From assembly GCA_015680905.1 (NCBI GenBank), contig CM027381.1, forward strand, positions 71,661,501 to 71,725,500: 64,000 bases of DNA, given 5' to 3'. This stretch comes from Coptis chinensis. Taxonomy: Eukaryota > Streptophyta > Magnoliopsida > Ranunculales > Ranunculaceae. Within the stretch, counting starts at the first letter, position 1, and each line of letters begins with the position of its first letter. Under the pieces are notes generated by a model, which was not told where the DNA came from, made no database searches, and saw nothing but the letters and a program-made list of their open reading frames with translations. Below, piece after piece: positions 11,315-22,700 of the stretch. A program made the translations under genes and the position numbers.

Positions 11315-14300
11315 CACTACACCATAACAGCCTATTTGTAACGGATACACATCCGTTACAAAAAATATTAGTAACGGTTATCTTGTGTTGACACAAAAGC
11401 GTGACTAATATTAGTAACGGATATCTATAACACTTATTATCCGTTACAAAATTTACTAACGGTTATAAAGTGTCACTAAAATTAATTTCAGTAACGGATA
11501 CGTAACCGTTAGAATTTATTAGTAACGGTTACCAAATTTGTTTAGAGCGTCACTTTGATTTTCTATTGCTAACGGTTCTGTATCCGTTACTAACGAATTT
11601 TCATTGTAAAAAAAAAAAAAATTGTTGCTAACAGTTTTATATCCATTACTAACGAATTTTCATTGTATAAAAAAAAATTGGTTTCTCTGGCCCTTTTATA
11701 TGTGGGCCACCTATACTAGTGCACGTACCCATACCTGCACTTTTTTTTACTCCACAATGTATCACTTGAGTTATTCTATTCATCTATAACTCTAACAAAC
11801 TCTAGTAATTAAATTCCTTCCATTCATCGACACAACGAAACGTAATGAAAAACAACAAAATATCTCACCAATAGACATATATATTGAACAATCATCATCA
11901 TTCAACTTATTGTTCCATTCATAAGTTATTCATAAGATTGTTCCATTCAACTTATTGTTCCATTCAACTAAAATATCCCATCCATCTAGAACATGTGAAC
12001 CATCATCATTCAACTTATTCTTCATCGACATCAATGTACGTTGGTACTGCAAACAAAATCAGAAAAGTGAGTTACCCAAACATCCTAATGACTATTAGAC
12101 CAGAAAATTGATTTAAAAAGAATAAAAAAAAAAACATATCAATGAAGAATAAATCAAAATTTTACCATTATTAATGCAAAACCCATCAACTTAAGAAGTC
12201 TCATACCTTCGAAGTTGACACCTTTAGGAGAGAGAAGGTTGTCGGACGATTATTCTATTGCATTTTCTTGCATCCACAATTCAGATTGAAGTTAAACCTA
12301 CAGTCAAATACAAGGGGCAGACAACACCCCACAAAAATAAATACACGTGGCATCACCAGTCACAAGTACATCTACACTTAAAAACAGATTTGAGAACTAC
12401 AATTCAACAAGAACAATCTCTTCAAAGAGAACCAACAGTGATGCTAACAAAGTAATTACTAAATTCCATCAAATAGCATACATTTTTCATCCAACAGATG
12501 ACAATATCATAGATAAACTGTACACAGTCTATTACACCAAAAAGCAGTCTATTACACCGTTCTCTTTTCAATTTCTTTGTATCTCATAGATGCTTTTTAT
12601 CCTGCCTCCATAAAATGCTTTAATATGTTTCTATGTTTCCAACAAATTATCAATTGAAACTAGCTGCATAGTTATAGTATATTAATATGAAAATAGATTT
12701 ATATCAATGCAGTAACTGACTTCCATTTAAACTTCAGAAAACTTTACTCACCTATGCATGTATCTTGCTCCATAATGTATAAAAGATCTCCTTTACACTT
12801 GCAGTCATATGAACCCCATCTATTTGAACATGTGCAACCATCCCACTGGCAAGCAAGACCTTCCTTACATTCACCAACATCTGATGCACAACAGTTTGTT
12901 GATTTAAGAATCAGAAGAGGACATGAAATAAAAAAAAAATTAACGGCATGAAAAGTATCAATTAAGAATCCATATGGCATAGTTGAATATCAACCTTCAC
13001 AGTTTTGACCATCCCCACGGAAACCAAATGGACAGCGACAACCTGTTAGCTCGGTTTCCTAATATAAATAAAAATATAAAAAAGTTTAAGATAATGAAGA
13101 GACAAAACAAAAATTGAATCATAGTTGCATGAAGAAAATCAAACTTGCAATATGGCAGTATAGTTAAGATATGAAAGCATGTAAGAAAAGGTTTGTCAAC
13201 GTTAAGAACAAAGGATAGGTGACAGAACCAAGCAAGCAGAAAAGTCTTGTCCATTTTTACTTTCTGACCAGCAACCTCCATTATTCATCGTACATCTTGC
13301 AGGTCCCACAGCTGCCATTACAAAGACAATAGATGTAAGGTCAAAGATGATTGTGGTGTAGTCGTCGTGCTTATAGTTCACACCAGTGCAAAACCTCCAG
13401 GCATGACCCAAAAATTCACAATGTGTTTAATTTTGTTTTCAATAAACGTGTTTAAATTTTTTACGTATGTGTGAGGTCACTCATTTAATTAAAAGATCAC
13501 CGTTCTAGTTCATGTATGTTTGCTAGCTGGTTACAAAGTCAACGAAGGGAGAGTTCACATCCCCAAAAAAGGTAAACATGTGTACCTTCACAAGTGGTAT
13601 AACAATCTAATTAGTTTCAGCCAACAACCACCGTTCCTTTCAAGGCACTCATTAGTTTCAAGATCTGCACATATAACAATCTAATCATTAGAAAACAGAT
13701 GCTGAAGTCATGCATATAAGTTTCATCTACCAGTAATGAAATAAATGAACAGGCATTGACCTCCATTTAAACAAATTGGAGGATCAGTAGTCTCTTTGAA
13801 ACCAAGCCGCGATACAACTTTCAAAGACCGAAGTTCTCTCTAGTTTTCCTTCAGAACAAGAAAAACATGAGATTTACCAATAACTAAGTGTTCTCACATG
13901 CAGATATTGGCTTAAGATAATAGATTAAGGGAAATTAAAACTGAAAGTATGCAAGTACCAGAGCCACCGACCCAAAACCAGATGCAAACTAATAATAATA
14001 CATTATGCGTAACAAACCTCGATACTGGACATTATTGATAACGAGGGTTGGCAAGACGGTAACATCACCACGAGAACCTCGACCAACCTATACTTCACAA
14101 AAAGAACAGTGGTGATGACTAGATATAAGATGCTGTATGAATTTTGAAAAGCATGCAAGTATGGCAGCACACTGGAACGACAAAGATGTAAACCAAAAGA
14201 TGCAAGTATGAATTTTTCACGAACAACACGGGGAGCGACAAAGATGTAAACCAAAAGACCCTTTATACCATTCATTTTTTTTTCGTTATTCTATCACCAT

Positions 14301-15291
14301 TACAAGTGAACATTTCTCAAATTGAAGTTGATATAAAAGACATTAAATTAAATAAACTTCATACAAAACTCAGAATGTCATACAAAGCAAAGCATATCAA
14401 GCAATTATCTTGGACACAATTAAATATGCAAAACTCATCACTGAACCCAACATGATAAATTACAGTAGAATATTTACAACAATTTATCTAGTCTAGAATA
14501 TCCAACATGCAGCACACATTGAGTAACACTAGCAAATTTCAAATAACTCATGAAAAGAAGTAACATTCATCTAATTCTAAAAAATCATGTCACGTCACAA
14601 AAATTAAACAGATCAAACACAAATCTAAATTTGTTTTCAAATCAAACAACTGATAACATAAAAGATACTTCTTTGATCGATAATTGTGTAACCAACCCCA
14701 TAAGCTAAAAACCCAATTTCAATAAATCGGTATATAAAGTTGTTACCTTGAGCAAATTGATCTCTTTTGAGAATCGAAAATCTTATGGATCTATTCCAAG
14801 CTTTGCGATTTCCATCGATCTAGATTTGAATAGACAATATTCTATCGACATTCAAGCCTAATTCAATCAAATCTCCAAAGAAGAAACTTGTAATACATGA
14901 GAAGAGAAAGAACAAAAGGAGGGAGAGAGGACGACTAACCAAAATCAAAACCCTAGCAGCAGCAGCGGCAGCGCAACAACTCGTTTCTATTTTTTCTCCA
15001 GTTAGATTAGAATTGAAGATGTGGGCCAGAACTAAAAAAACTCCCAATTAAGTTTTCGTTTTTTATTCAAGTGTGATTTTTATTTTTATTTTTTTAACTT
15101 TGTCACACATTTGTAAGCGTTACTAAATATCCAATAAATGTTACAAAATAATTCAAGTGTTTGGATAGATACTTACTAACGGTTAGAAACATTGCTAACG
15201 GATGTGAAAGTGTGACAAATTACCTAACGGATCAATATGTGTTACAAATAAAAAATCCCAAATGTTGCAAAATCACCCAAATGGTGTAGTG
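11315..15291. mobile_element. CACTA (En/Spm-type) element, non-autonomous, 3,977 bp
   Basis: The left end reads CACTACACCATAACAG and the right end reads ATGGTGTAGTG, an 11 bp terminal inverted repeat starting with the diagnostic CACTA. The 3 bp ATT is duplicated on both sides (11312-11314, 15292-15294). Subterminal regions carry many copies of GTAACGG or its complement CCGTTAC in both orientations within about 300 bp of the left end and fewer near the right end, as expected for transposase-binding sites. No TNPA/TNPD-type transposase was found. The interior contains exons of a vacuolar sorting receptor on the minus strand. Confidence 0.88.
12755..13855 (-). pseudogene. Captured vacuolar sorting receptor (VSR) exons
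   Basis: VSRs are single-pass receptors that sort proteins to the plant vacuole. Five blocks follow in VSR order on the minus strand, separated by intron-like gaps: GKLERTSV plus GFKETTDPPICL (about 13855-13773, one frameshift), DLETNECLERNGGCW (about 13667-13614), GPARCTMNNGGCW and NGQDFSAC (about 13315-13233), GCRCPFGFRGDGQNC (about 13060-12994), and DVGECKEGLACQWDGC plus NRWGSYDCKCKGDLLY (12883-12755). They correspond to the end of the luminal domain and the EGF-like repeats. The protease-associated domain, transmembrane segment and tail were not found. Retained introns indicate capture as genomic DNA. The frame is broken, so no receptor is made. Confidence 0.82.
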
Positions 15292-16046
15292 ATTATATAC
15301 TTGAATTGTGCGATCAAAACATGCACGTGTTTAACAAATAGAAAATTATACAATATAATGTGTAAAACCTTCTATACCCTAGTCTCTAAACCTTCTATAC
15401 ACTTTATGAAATACCTACAATAAAACCTGTCAAATAAACCACAACCTACAACAAGAATATAAAACACAACCATACAATACACACAGATCTAGATACAATA
15501 GAAAATTGCCTACGGTAAACATTTATACTAACAACTGCTAAGACATCAGCTACAATCCCATTCAACAATTTCTCCTTATCATTATGAACTAAACGTCATT
15601 CGATCTCTACATAATTTTGTATAGTTGTAGGTGAATAAAAGTTTATAAGTTTACCCAACATTTTTTCTCCTATCATATATTTTTTTTCTAGGGTTAGCTA
15701 CTTGGTTCTAAGAACGACTGGTATTGATGAATTTGAGATTTTTCTTGCCGCAACGAATAAGTAGTTTGTTTTAGGAGGCAAGGGTTTGCAAGAAATTGGG
15801 GTTGAAGGACAAATTAATGTTCATACCTCAACAATTTTTATTCTTACCTCAACATAATGGATGAGGTATATATGTTCATTTATTTGGGGTATAAACAAAA
15901 ATGGTTCATACCAAAACGACAAAAAAGGTGAAACCAAAATATATTAATTTCAAATACATGCTATTTGTCCTTAAAAATTTTTTTTACCCGAAAATTAGGT
16001 TTGTGAGTGATTCCGAAAAGAAGGTGTCCTTGTCCTAAATTGGTCG
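15292..16046. other. Intergenic, nothing recognised
   Basis: AT-rich sequence between the CACTA element and a foldback repeat. The first 30 bases complete the tandem copy interrupted by the CACTA element. I see no other coding or repeat structure. Confidence 0.4.
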
Positions 16047-16231
16047 AATGACACGTGGACAACATACTATAAGTTTATCGAGAAGGTATCTAATGGTGCG
16101 GAGCTGAGCCCATCAAATTTTTTACACAAGAAAGTTTTTACCAATTTTTTGTGTAAAAAATTTGATGGGCTCAGCCCTGCACCATTAGATACCTTCTCAA
16201 TAGACTCATAATATGCAGTCCACGTGTCATT
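16047..16231. repeat. Foldback repeat, 83 bp arms, 19 bp loop
   Basis: Arm 16047-16129 is the near-perfect inverse of arm 16149-16231: both carry GACACGTGGAC, AGAAGGTATCTAATGGTGC and GAGCCCATCAAATTTTTTAC (or complement). A transcript would form one long hairpin. No flanking target duplication was recognised, so a MITE is possible but not shown. Confidence 0.85.
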
Positions 16232-16434
16232 AAAATCTTTGTAGCTGCACGGTTGCAACAGCAGCTTCCATAAAAGGCTGTTTGTAAGCACTCCCGTTTT
16301 TGGCTCTTAAACCCATAACCCTACACAAAATGACAAAACTTGGAAGTTCTTCCGCGGTCTCCTCAACTTTGGCATTGCTTTCAGTTTCTGGAGTGAGTAA
16401 AGTCAGCACACTTTGGTCATCTGTTTTATATATA

Positions 16435-16716
16435 CTAGTCACTGTGCACGTGGTACCCACGTGGGGGCCATATTAGATTTTTTAAAAATTTATACAAAAT
16501 TACTATTGTACCCTTCTTTCTCCAGCCACAGGGACCCACTAAAGCCCACATATTTATAAAAAAAAACTATTTTTAAAATAGCAAAATTACCATTTTATCC
16601 CTCCAAAAAACAAAAAAAATATTAAAAAATATTAAAAACTGCAAAATGACAAAACTACCCCTGTGACGTACGTGAAACACTATTCATCATACCCCATCTT
16701 TTTCTATATAGTAAGA
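16435..16716 (-). mobile_element. Small non-autonomous Helitron, 282 bp
   Basis: Read on the minus strand, the element starts TCTTACTATATAG after a host A (16717) and ends with a GC-rich hairpin CACGTGG-GTA-CCACGTG, a spacer of 8 bases and the terminus CTAG followed by host T. TC start, subterminal hairpin, CTRR end and A/T insertion site are the defining Helitron features; no target duplication is expected. It lies directly upstream of the RRP43 start codon and probably overlaps its promoter or 5' UTR. Confidence 0.78.
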
Positions 16717-16792
16717 TTTGTTGAATTATAAAATTTGACTTTGCTTCCTTATCATGCATGAACTTGCTTCTAGAGACTACCGAAAAAGAAAA

Positions 16793-19700
16793 ATGGATGC
16801 CTCTGAAAATTTGGCAGGGGAGATGTTGGAAGTGGATGCTTTTAGACGCCTCTTCCCTCTTCGCTTCTACGAGCGTCATCTTCTCGAGTCAATACGCCCT
16901 GATGCTAGGCCACTAGGAAAAGCCAGAGATACGACTGTGGCTCTTGGTTAGTATTTATTATTATTTTTTTTTGAAATATGATCTTTGAGCCTTTACCTAA
17001 AGCTACATCTTCCTGTTCATGTAGGGGGTGTGGCATTTGCTGACGGGTCGGCATTGGTAAAGACTGGACATACTGTAAGCAGATGATCTCTGTTATCTTT
17101 TTAGGTATGTATTGATTATTGGATTACCTCGATGATCAAATTCGTTTGTTGGACAGACCATGTTGGCTGATATCAAAATGGAAATAATAACTCCTTCTGT
17201 GGGTTCACGTGACGAAGCCTCCTTAGGTAGGTTCTCTATGTGATTGCTTTTCCCTTCTTACATCTATTTTTGGGTTAGATACTTATCCGAAAAAAAAAAA
17301 TCTTTTTGTAGGAAGTTATTATTAACACTGGTTTATGGCTCCAGCTATTGATTTTCACATGCCTCCGATATGTTCTCCACTAATTAGACCTGGCCGGCCA
17401 GCTGAGGTAGCAGCTATCATTTCAAAGCAGTTAACAGATGCTATAGTAAGGTAAAATTTTCATATGTTCATAAAAAAAGTCCAATCTCTAGATCCTCATC
17501 TGTGCTTATTTTTGAAGGGAAGTTTTGAGTATGATCCTCGATTTACTATCATCGTTATTTGCCTTTATCTTTCTCAAAGTGTTTCTATACATAAAAAGAA
17601 ATGTTCCTTTTAAGTGATGCTTGAACTGTCCTGTATTTTCGTGAAAGATACTTCTGTTATTTTCGTTGTTTGAGTTAGATTTGAACTCTTGCGCAGAACT
17701 ATAAGAACTGTGTACAAACACCGGGGACTGTTCAGGTAGTACTCACATCCCTTTAGAAGCCTATAAAAAATTCATTTCATCAGATACTTCATAGTTCATT
17801 TCTAAAAGATACTTGTTCTGATAATCCGGGAAGCAGCGGAGTGTTTATGATCCCTTAAGAGTACTATATAACTATAAAACTGAAAAATATTTGTAGTTTT
17901 TAATTTTTCATTGATTTTGCAGTATTCATTCACACTCACATGTTTTAAATCGTCAGGTATGCATTTTCTGAATAGGATATCCAGAGACAAACAAGAAAGG
18001 ATAGTGTAAGACGCATTATGTCAAGAAGCACCATACAAAACAAAACAAAGACAACTGTATCAAATGTGTGCCTTATTCTTCTGCATGTTCCAGATGGCCT
18101 CTGAAATCTCAGTCATCTGTAAAAAACACTAAGGAAAAAGAAAAAAGAAAGAAAGGAAAAGAAAGATATCATCTAAGCATTACTTAAAGCAAAGACCAGT
18201 GGTTCTTTTATGGGGCATTTTTGTGAGTGTGTTTAACCTAGAAAAAGAATAAAATTGATTTGGAAGATCTTATTTTATTATTATTTATTATTCATCTATT
18301 TATTTTTTTACACAAGAATATAGTTCGAATATTTTTAGAATCTCCATGCGGAACTTTCACCTTAATCCCCGATTTGCATCAGGAAGATCCTGACTAGACA
18401 ACATTCTGAGTAAAACTTATTTTAAAGCGCATTGGAGTAAAACTTATTTTAAGGCGCATTGGTGACATTTTTTCAGATGGAGGCTCTATTTCAAAGTTCA
18501 TATAAGATATCTTATGTTTAAGCACCATATCAAATATAATGTTATGAAGTTCCTGCTTCATGAGTGGTGTTGATTGTATAACAGCCGACACAACACTGAC
18601 CTGTTCAATATATGTACATTTCATTCAACTTCTTATAATTCTCAACGAGAAGTTTAGTATGTTTTATTGGCATAATAGTGACTCCTCCATGATAGTCACA
18701 GGTGAACAATCCTAAGATTCTTTTAAAGAATGACATTGTTGAAATTAGTATCATGTTCTTTATAATGTCAGATCATTTATCAGAAACTATATTATTTCAG
18801 ATTTGTACCGCTCAATTCCTATAATTTTTTTTTCCAAATTTATTTATCTATTTAATTTTTTGTATTCTTGGTGGTTTGCATAATCACCCTCATTGAGCCG
18901 AGCCTTAATTCCAGTGTATTACATTGTTACTGCTGATTCAATTTGCTGTCTCTTTTCTTGTCCTGTCACTCATATGTTATTTACTGTAGTGTCAGTCAAA
19001 GGTGCTTTTTCTTCAGCATGATATACTCCATTAATAGTGACTATTGCGGCTAATTTGCCAGTCATAGTTGTTGTTTGCCGTCTTATTTATCATAATCCCT
19101 GAAATCCCCTCCTACTTGGTTCAAACTTGTGATATTGGCTTGGGTTATGTTGAAACCTTGTTACCCACAACTTGTGAGCTTCATGAAAAGCTTACATTTC
19201 ATATATGACCCACATTTCCCCAAGCCCAATTAAAAGTAAATCTGGTTCTTATTGTTGTTATAACTTTAAAAGGCTAAGTAAGAGTCTTCCTTGGATTCAA
19301 TAAAGCTACTATGCGCTTATCAGAAGTTCATATAGCCTTTGGCATATTTTATGGCCTGTTGCTTGTCTCTCTTCTTGTGGAAAATCCTTGAGAGGTTCCT
19401 GTCTGACTAATTTATTAGGTGTTGCATAATACTTTCAAACTTGTGAGAGTTTTTATGATTATATTACTGATTTGGATTTTAGTGGGATATTCATGTTGTT
19501 AGTTTTTCACACCTAATTATTTATAATATGCAGTTCTGGAATGGTCAATTTAAAGGAACTATGCTTGATCTCTGGGAAGGCTGCTTGGATGGCATACCTA
19601 GTACTGTCGCTATTATGCTGATTCTGTACTTTCATAAAAAAAAAACTCAAATATTCATACGCACATAGAGCTGCCTGTCTTCAAAAATGATTTAGATGCC

Positions 19701-22700
19701 ATGCTCTTAACTGAAGAGTTAACTACATTGTTTATGTACCCACACTAATATTATATAGTTGTTAATGGTGAAGAAGGTTGATGATAAAAGAGAGAAAAAG
19801 AGGATACAACTTTAGTTGGTTTCAGCTTTGTATCTTTACATAATAGAAACTTCCTTAAAAATTCGGGTCCCTTCGGGAGATGTCCCTTAGAACTCTTACA
19901 ACCATGTACAGGGGAAGTTGATAGGGGTGCAAACGGATAGGTTCGGATGCGGATATGTCTGTATCCGAATCCGAATTCGAATCCGACGGATAGTAAAAAA
20001 TTTATCCAAATCCGATTTCGGATATCCGAAACGGATATCGGACAATATCCGATCCGAAAATTAAAATTAATTAAAATTTTATTTGCTTTAAATAATTCAT
20101 TTTACCACTATAAAAACTAATATAAATATATATATTTGTTATTTATTATTATTATTTTGTTATTATATTTTTATATTATTAGTTTATGATTTTATATAAT
20201 ATTCTATACAATAAAAAATGAATAAATTAATTATATATAATAACTATTAATTTTTTAAATCGGATCGGATATTATCGGATGCGGATATGGCAGTATCCGA
20301 ATCCGTATCCGAAACCAGTTCGGACATAAAAAAAATATCCGAATCTAAATCCGAATCCGAAATTTTTGGATAATATCCAATTTTTCAAATACGAATTCGA
20401 ATTGGATTCGAATATTTGGATATCCACTTGCACCCCTAGAAGTTGACCAACCTGTAATAGAACCAGTGTTACTGATGTAGATTAAACTGGCGGAAGCTTC
20501 AGTTTATCAAATCTACTCTTGAATTAAACAAAACAACTAAAACTAAAACAAATCTTTATTTCTTTCTGAAATATTCTTAATAACACAACTCTCCCTGAAC
20601 CCTAATTACCAGCCCATTATTTATACTAATCCTAAAAACTATAAACCAATAGGAATACGACATGTGTCAACAACTAAAATAAAATAACTAAACTAGTGGG
20701 TTTGCGGCCCATGGGCTTGATCATGCTGATGTCCGCATCACTCTCCCCAAGTTGAAAGAGTTTGTCCACAAACTATAATGGTGGTGCATTAGAAGCGGGA
20801 AAAACTGATAACGCTTCATGCTGGAAATCTGGAACAGTGTCTGGTGGTTCCTCAGTAATCTCTCCAATATCGTCATCTCCTTCTGCGAATAAAACAAGGC
20901 GTTTCTTTTTCTTTGGGCATTCAGCATCAATGTGGCCAATAACACCACATTCAAAACACTTCCTAGATACAAAAAATGCACTGACAAGATGAATTGTAGT
21001 AGAGGCAGTACTAACAGGTGATAGACCAACAGAAGATGATGATAAATTGGACGACTTGTGGAGATCTTCTGACTTTCTAGCATAAGTAACTGCATTTGCC
21101 ATGGTTTGAATATCAACAAAAGACAAATCAGCTTGAATGCGTTTCTGTAAGCCATTGACATATCTATGGACCTTGAATTCTTCGGTCTCAGTCATATTTA
21201 GGCGAGTGCATAGCAGATTGAAAGCTTCAGTGTATTCTTGAACAGTAAATAAGTTTTGCCACAAATTATGTAGGTGATTAAACAAATCACGCTCATAATT
21301 ATTAGGAACAAACTCTTTGCGCAATGTTCGTTTCATCTTAGACCAACGCTGCACCAATTTCTTGCCCTTAAACAAAGGTCGACCTCTTTGGTATTCATCC
21401 CACCATACCTACATGCATAACCCCCTAATTTTGTAGCCGGTAAATTTACACACACTTGGCACCGAAATACTCTTGTATTCAAAAATCTTTTCAATTCGAG
21501 TCAACCAATCCACAAACACATCAGCATCCATCTTTCCATCAAACTCAGGTACATCAATCTTAATATCACCATGATTATTTTTTTCTAACAAACGAATTAA
21601 ACGATCAACAGTATTTAAATCAGTAGGTACACGATTACCAGTTATAGGCGCACTGCAGAAGAATCACTGTCAGAAGAAAGAGAGAGAGTATCACTAGCAT
21701 GTCGCCTGAGTGGTAGTGGAGGAGGTTGAACTTGCCTAGCTTGCCAAGGGGGAACATGCTGAGTATGAGGTGGCCGACCACCCTTGCCTCTATTTGCACC
21801 GCCATGACCACGTCCTCTAGGAGCCATGCCATAACTAACACCCAAGTGGTTCGGCTGAATAAAAGGACCCTCCTACATGTTATTTACTGGCGGTAGACCG
21901 TGTAGTTGATGTTGGCCCACAGGTTGCACTTGCGGTTGTACAATAACATGTTGTCTCTGAGGGGGAACAAATCGCTCCAATAGTTGGAGTTGTGGTAAAC
22001 CTGGCACAGAATTAGGTCTTCCCCCACGCTGAGGAGGAATAACAACTGGAAGATTAAAAGGTTCACGAACTAATGGAGGAACCTCGACTGGATGGTCATG
22101 CTGGAGCCATTGTTCAACTCGTTTACGCCTTTCTTTGTTGCAGAATAACCGTATCGATAAGACACTGGATGAGGAGTTCAAATGACCGACCGAACATCAA
22201 AAGGACGCAGTGGTTGGTACCGGGTGCGTAACCTATTCTAGCAAGGCGATTATCGTGGGTGTTGAATTATCAGAAGTGTCTGCCGCAGTGCGAGTAGTAG
22301 TGACCAAGGTAGGAGGCGAGAATACTATAGTCACAATAGGCGCACCCACCATTTCAAGACCCTGCGGCGCTGGAGCAGTCTGTAACCTAGAAAATTCTTG
22401 TTGAGGATAGCTTGGCATAGGCGCATATCCCAGATTAGGGTTAGGTGCATACTGTGACACAGATTTATACTGACTACGATTCCAAAACTGATAATAAGGA
22501 GAATAACCCTGATACATCATCTGCTGCTGATAGAGATCTGGAAAATAGCCGAATGGCATAGAAACTGGCGGTGTCTGAAAACTTTGAGAAGACACCATTA
22601 ATGGTGGAATCTGTGACGGCTGCTGAAAAGGTAAACTAACTTCTGGAGAAACCCTAGAATTTTGTTGTTGGGCGGCTAGAAGCGCATTCAAGGCTTCTTG

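Noticed and set aside
14820-15047. 75-codon minus frame with Ala and Leu runs inside the CACTA element
   Set aside because: Looks like a simple-sequence 5' UTR-type stretch; no domain, and the right transposon end follows closely.
17695-17738. Additional RRP43 exon (RTIRTVYKHRGLFR) in intron 4
   Set aside because: It would break the phase match between exons 4 and 5, which join directly to the conserved SSGM motif.
20721-22404. Extra open frames overlapping the retrotransposon (20721-21161 minus, 20762-20992 plus, 22210-22404 plus)
   Set aside because: They are other-frame shadows of the gag coding region, which has the recognisable domain and zinc knuckle.
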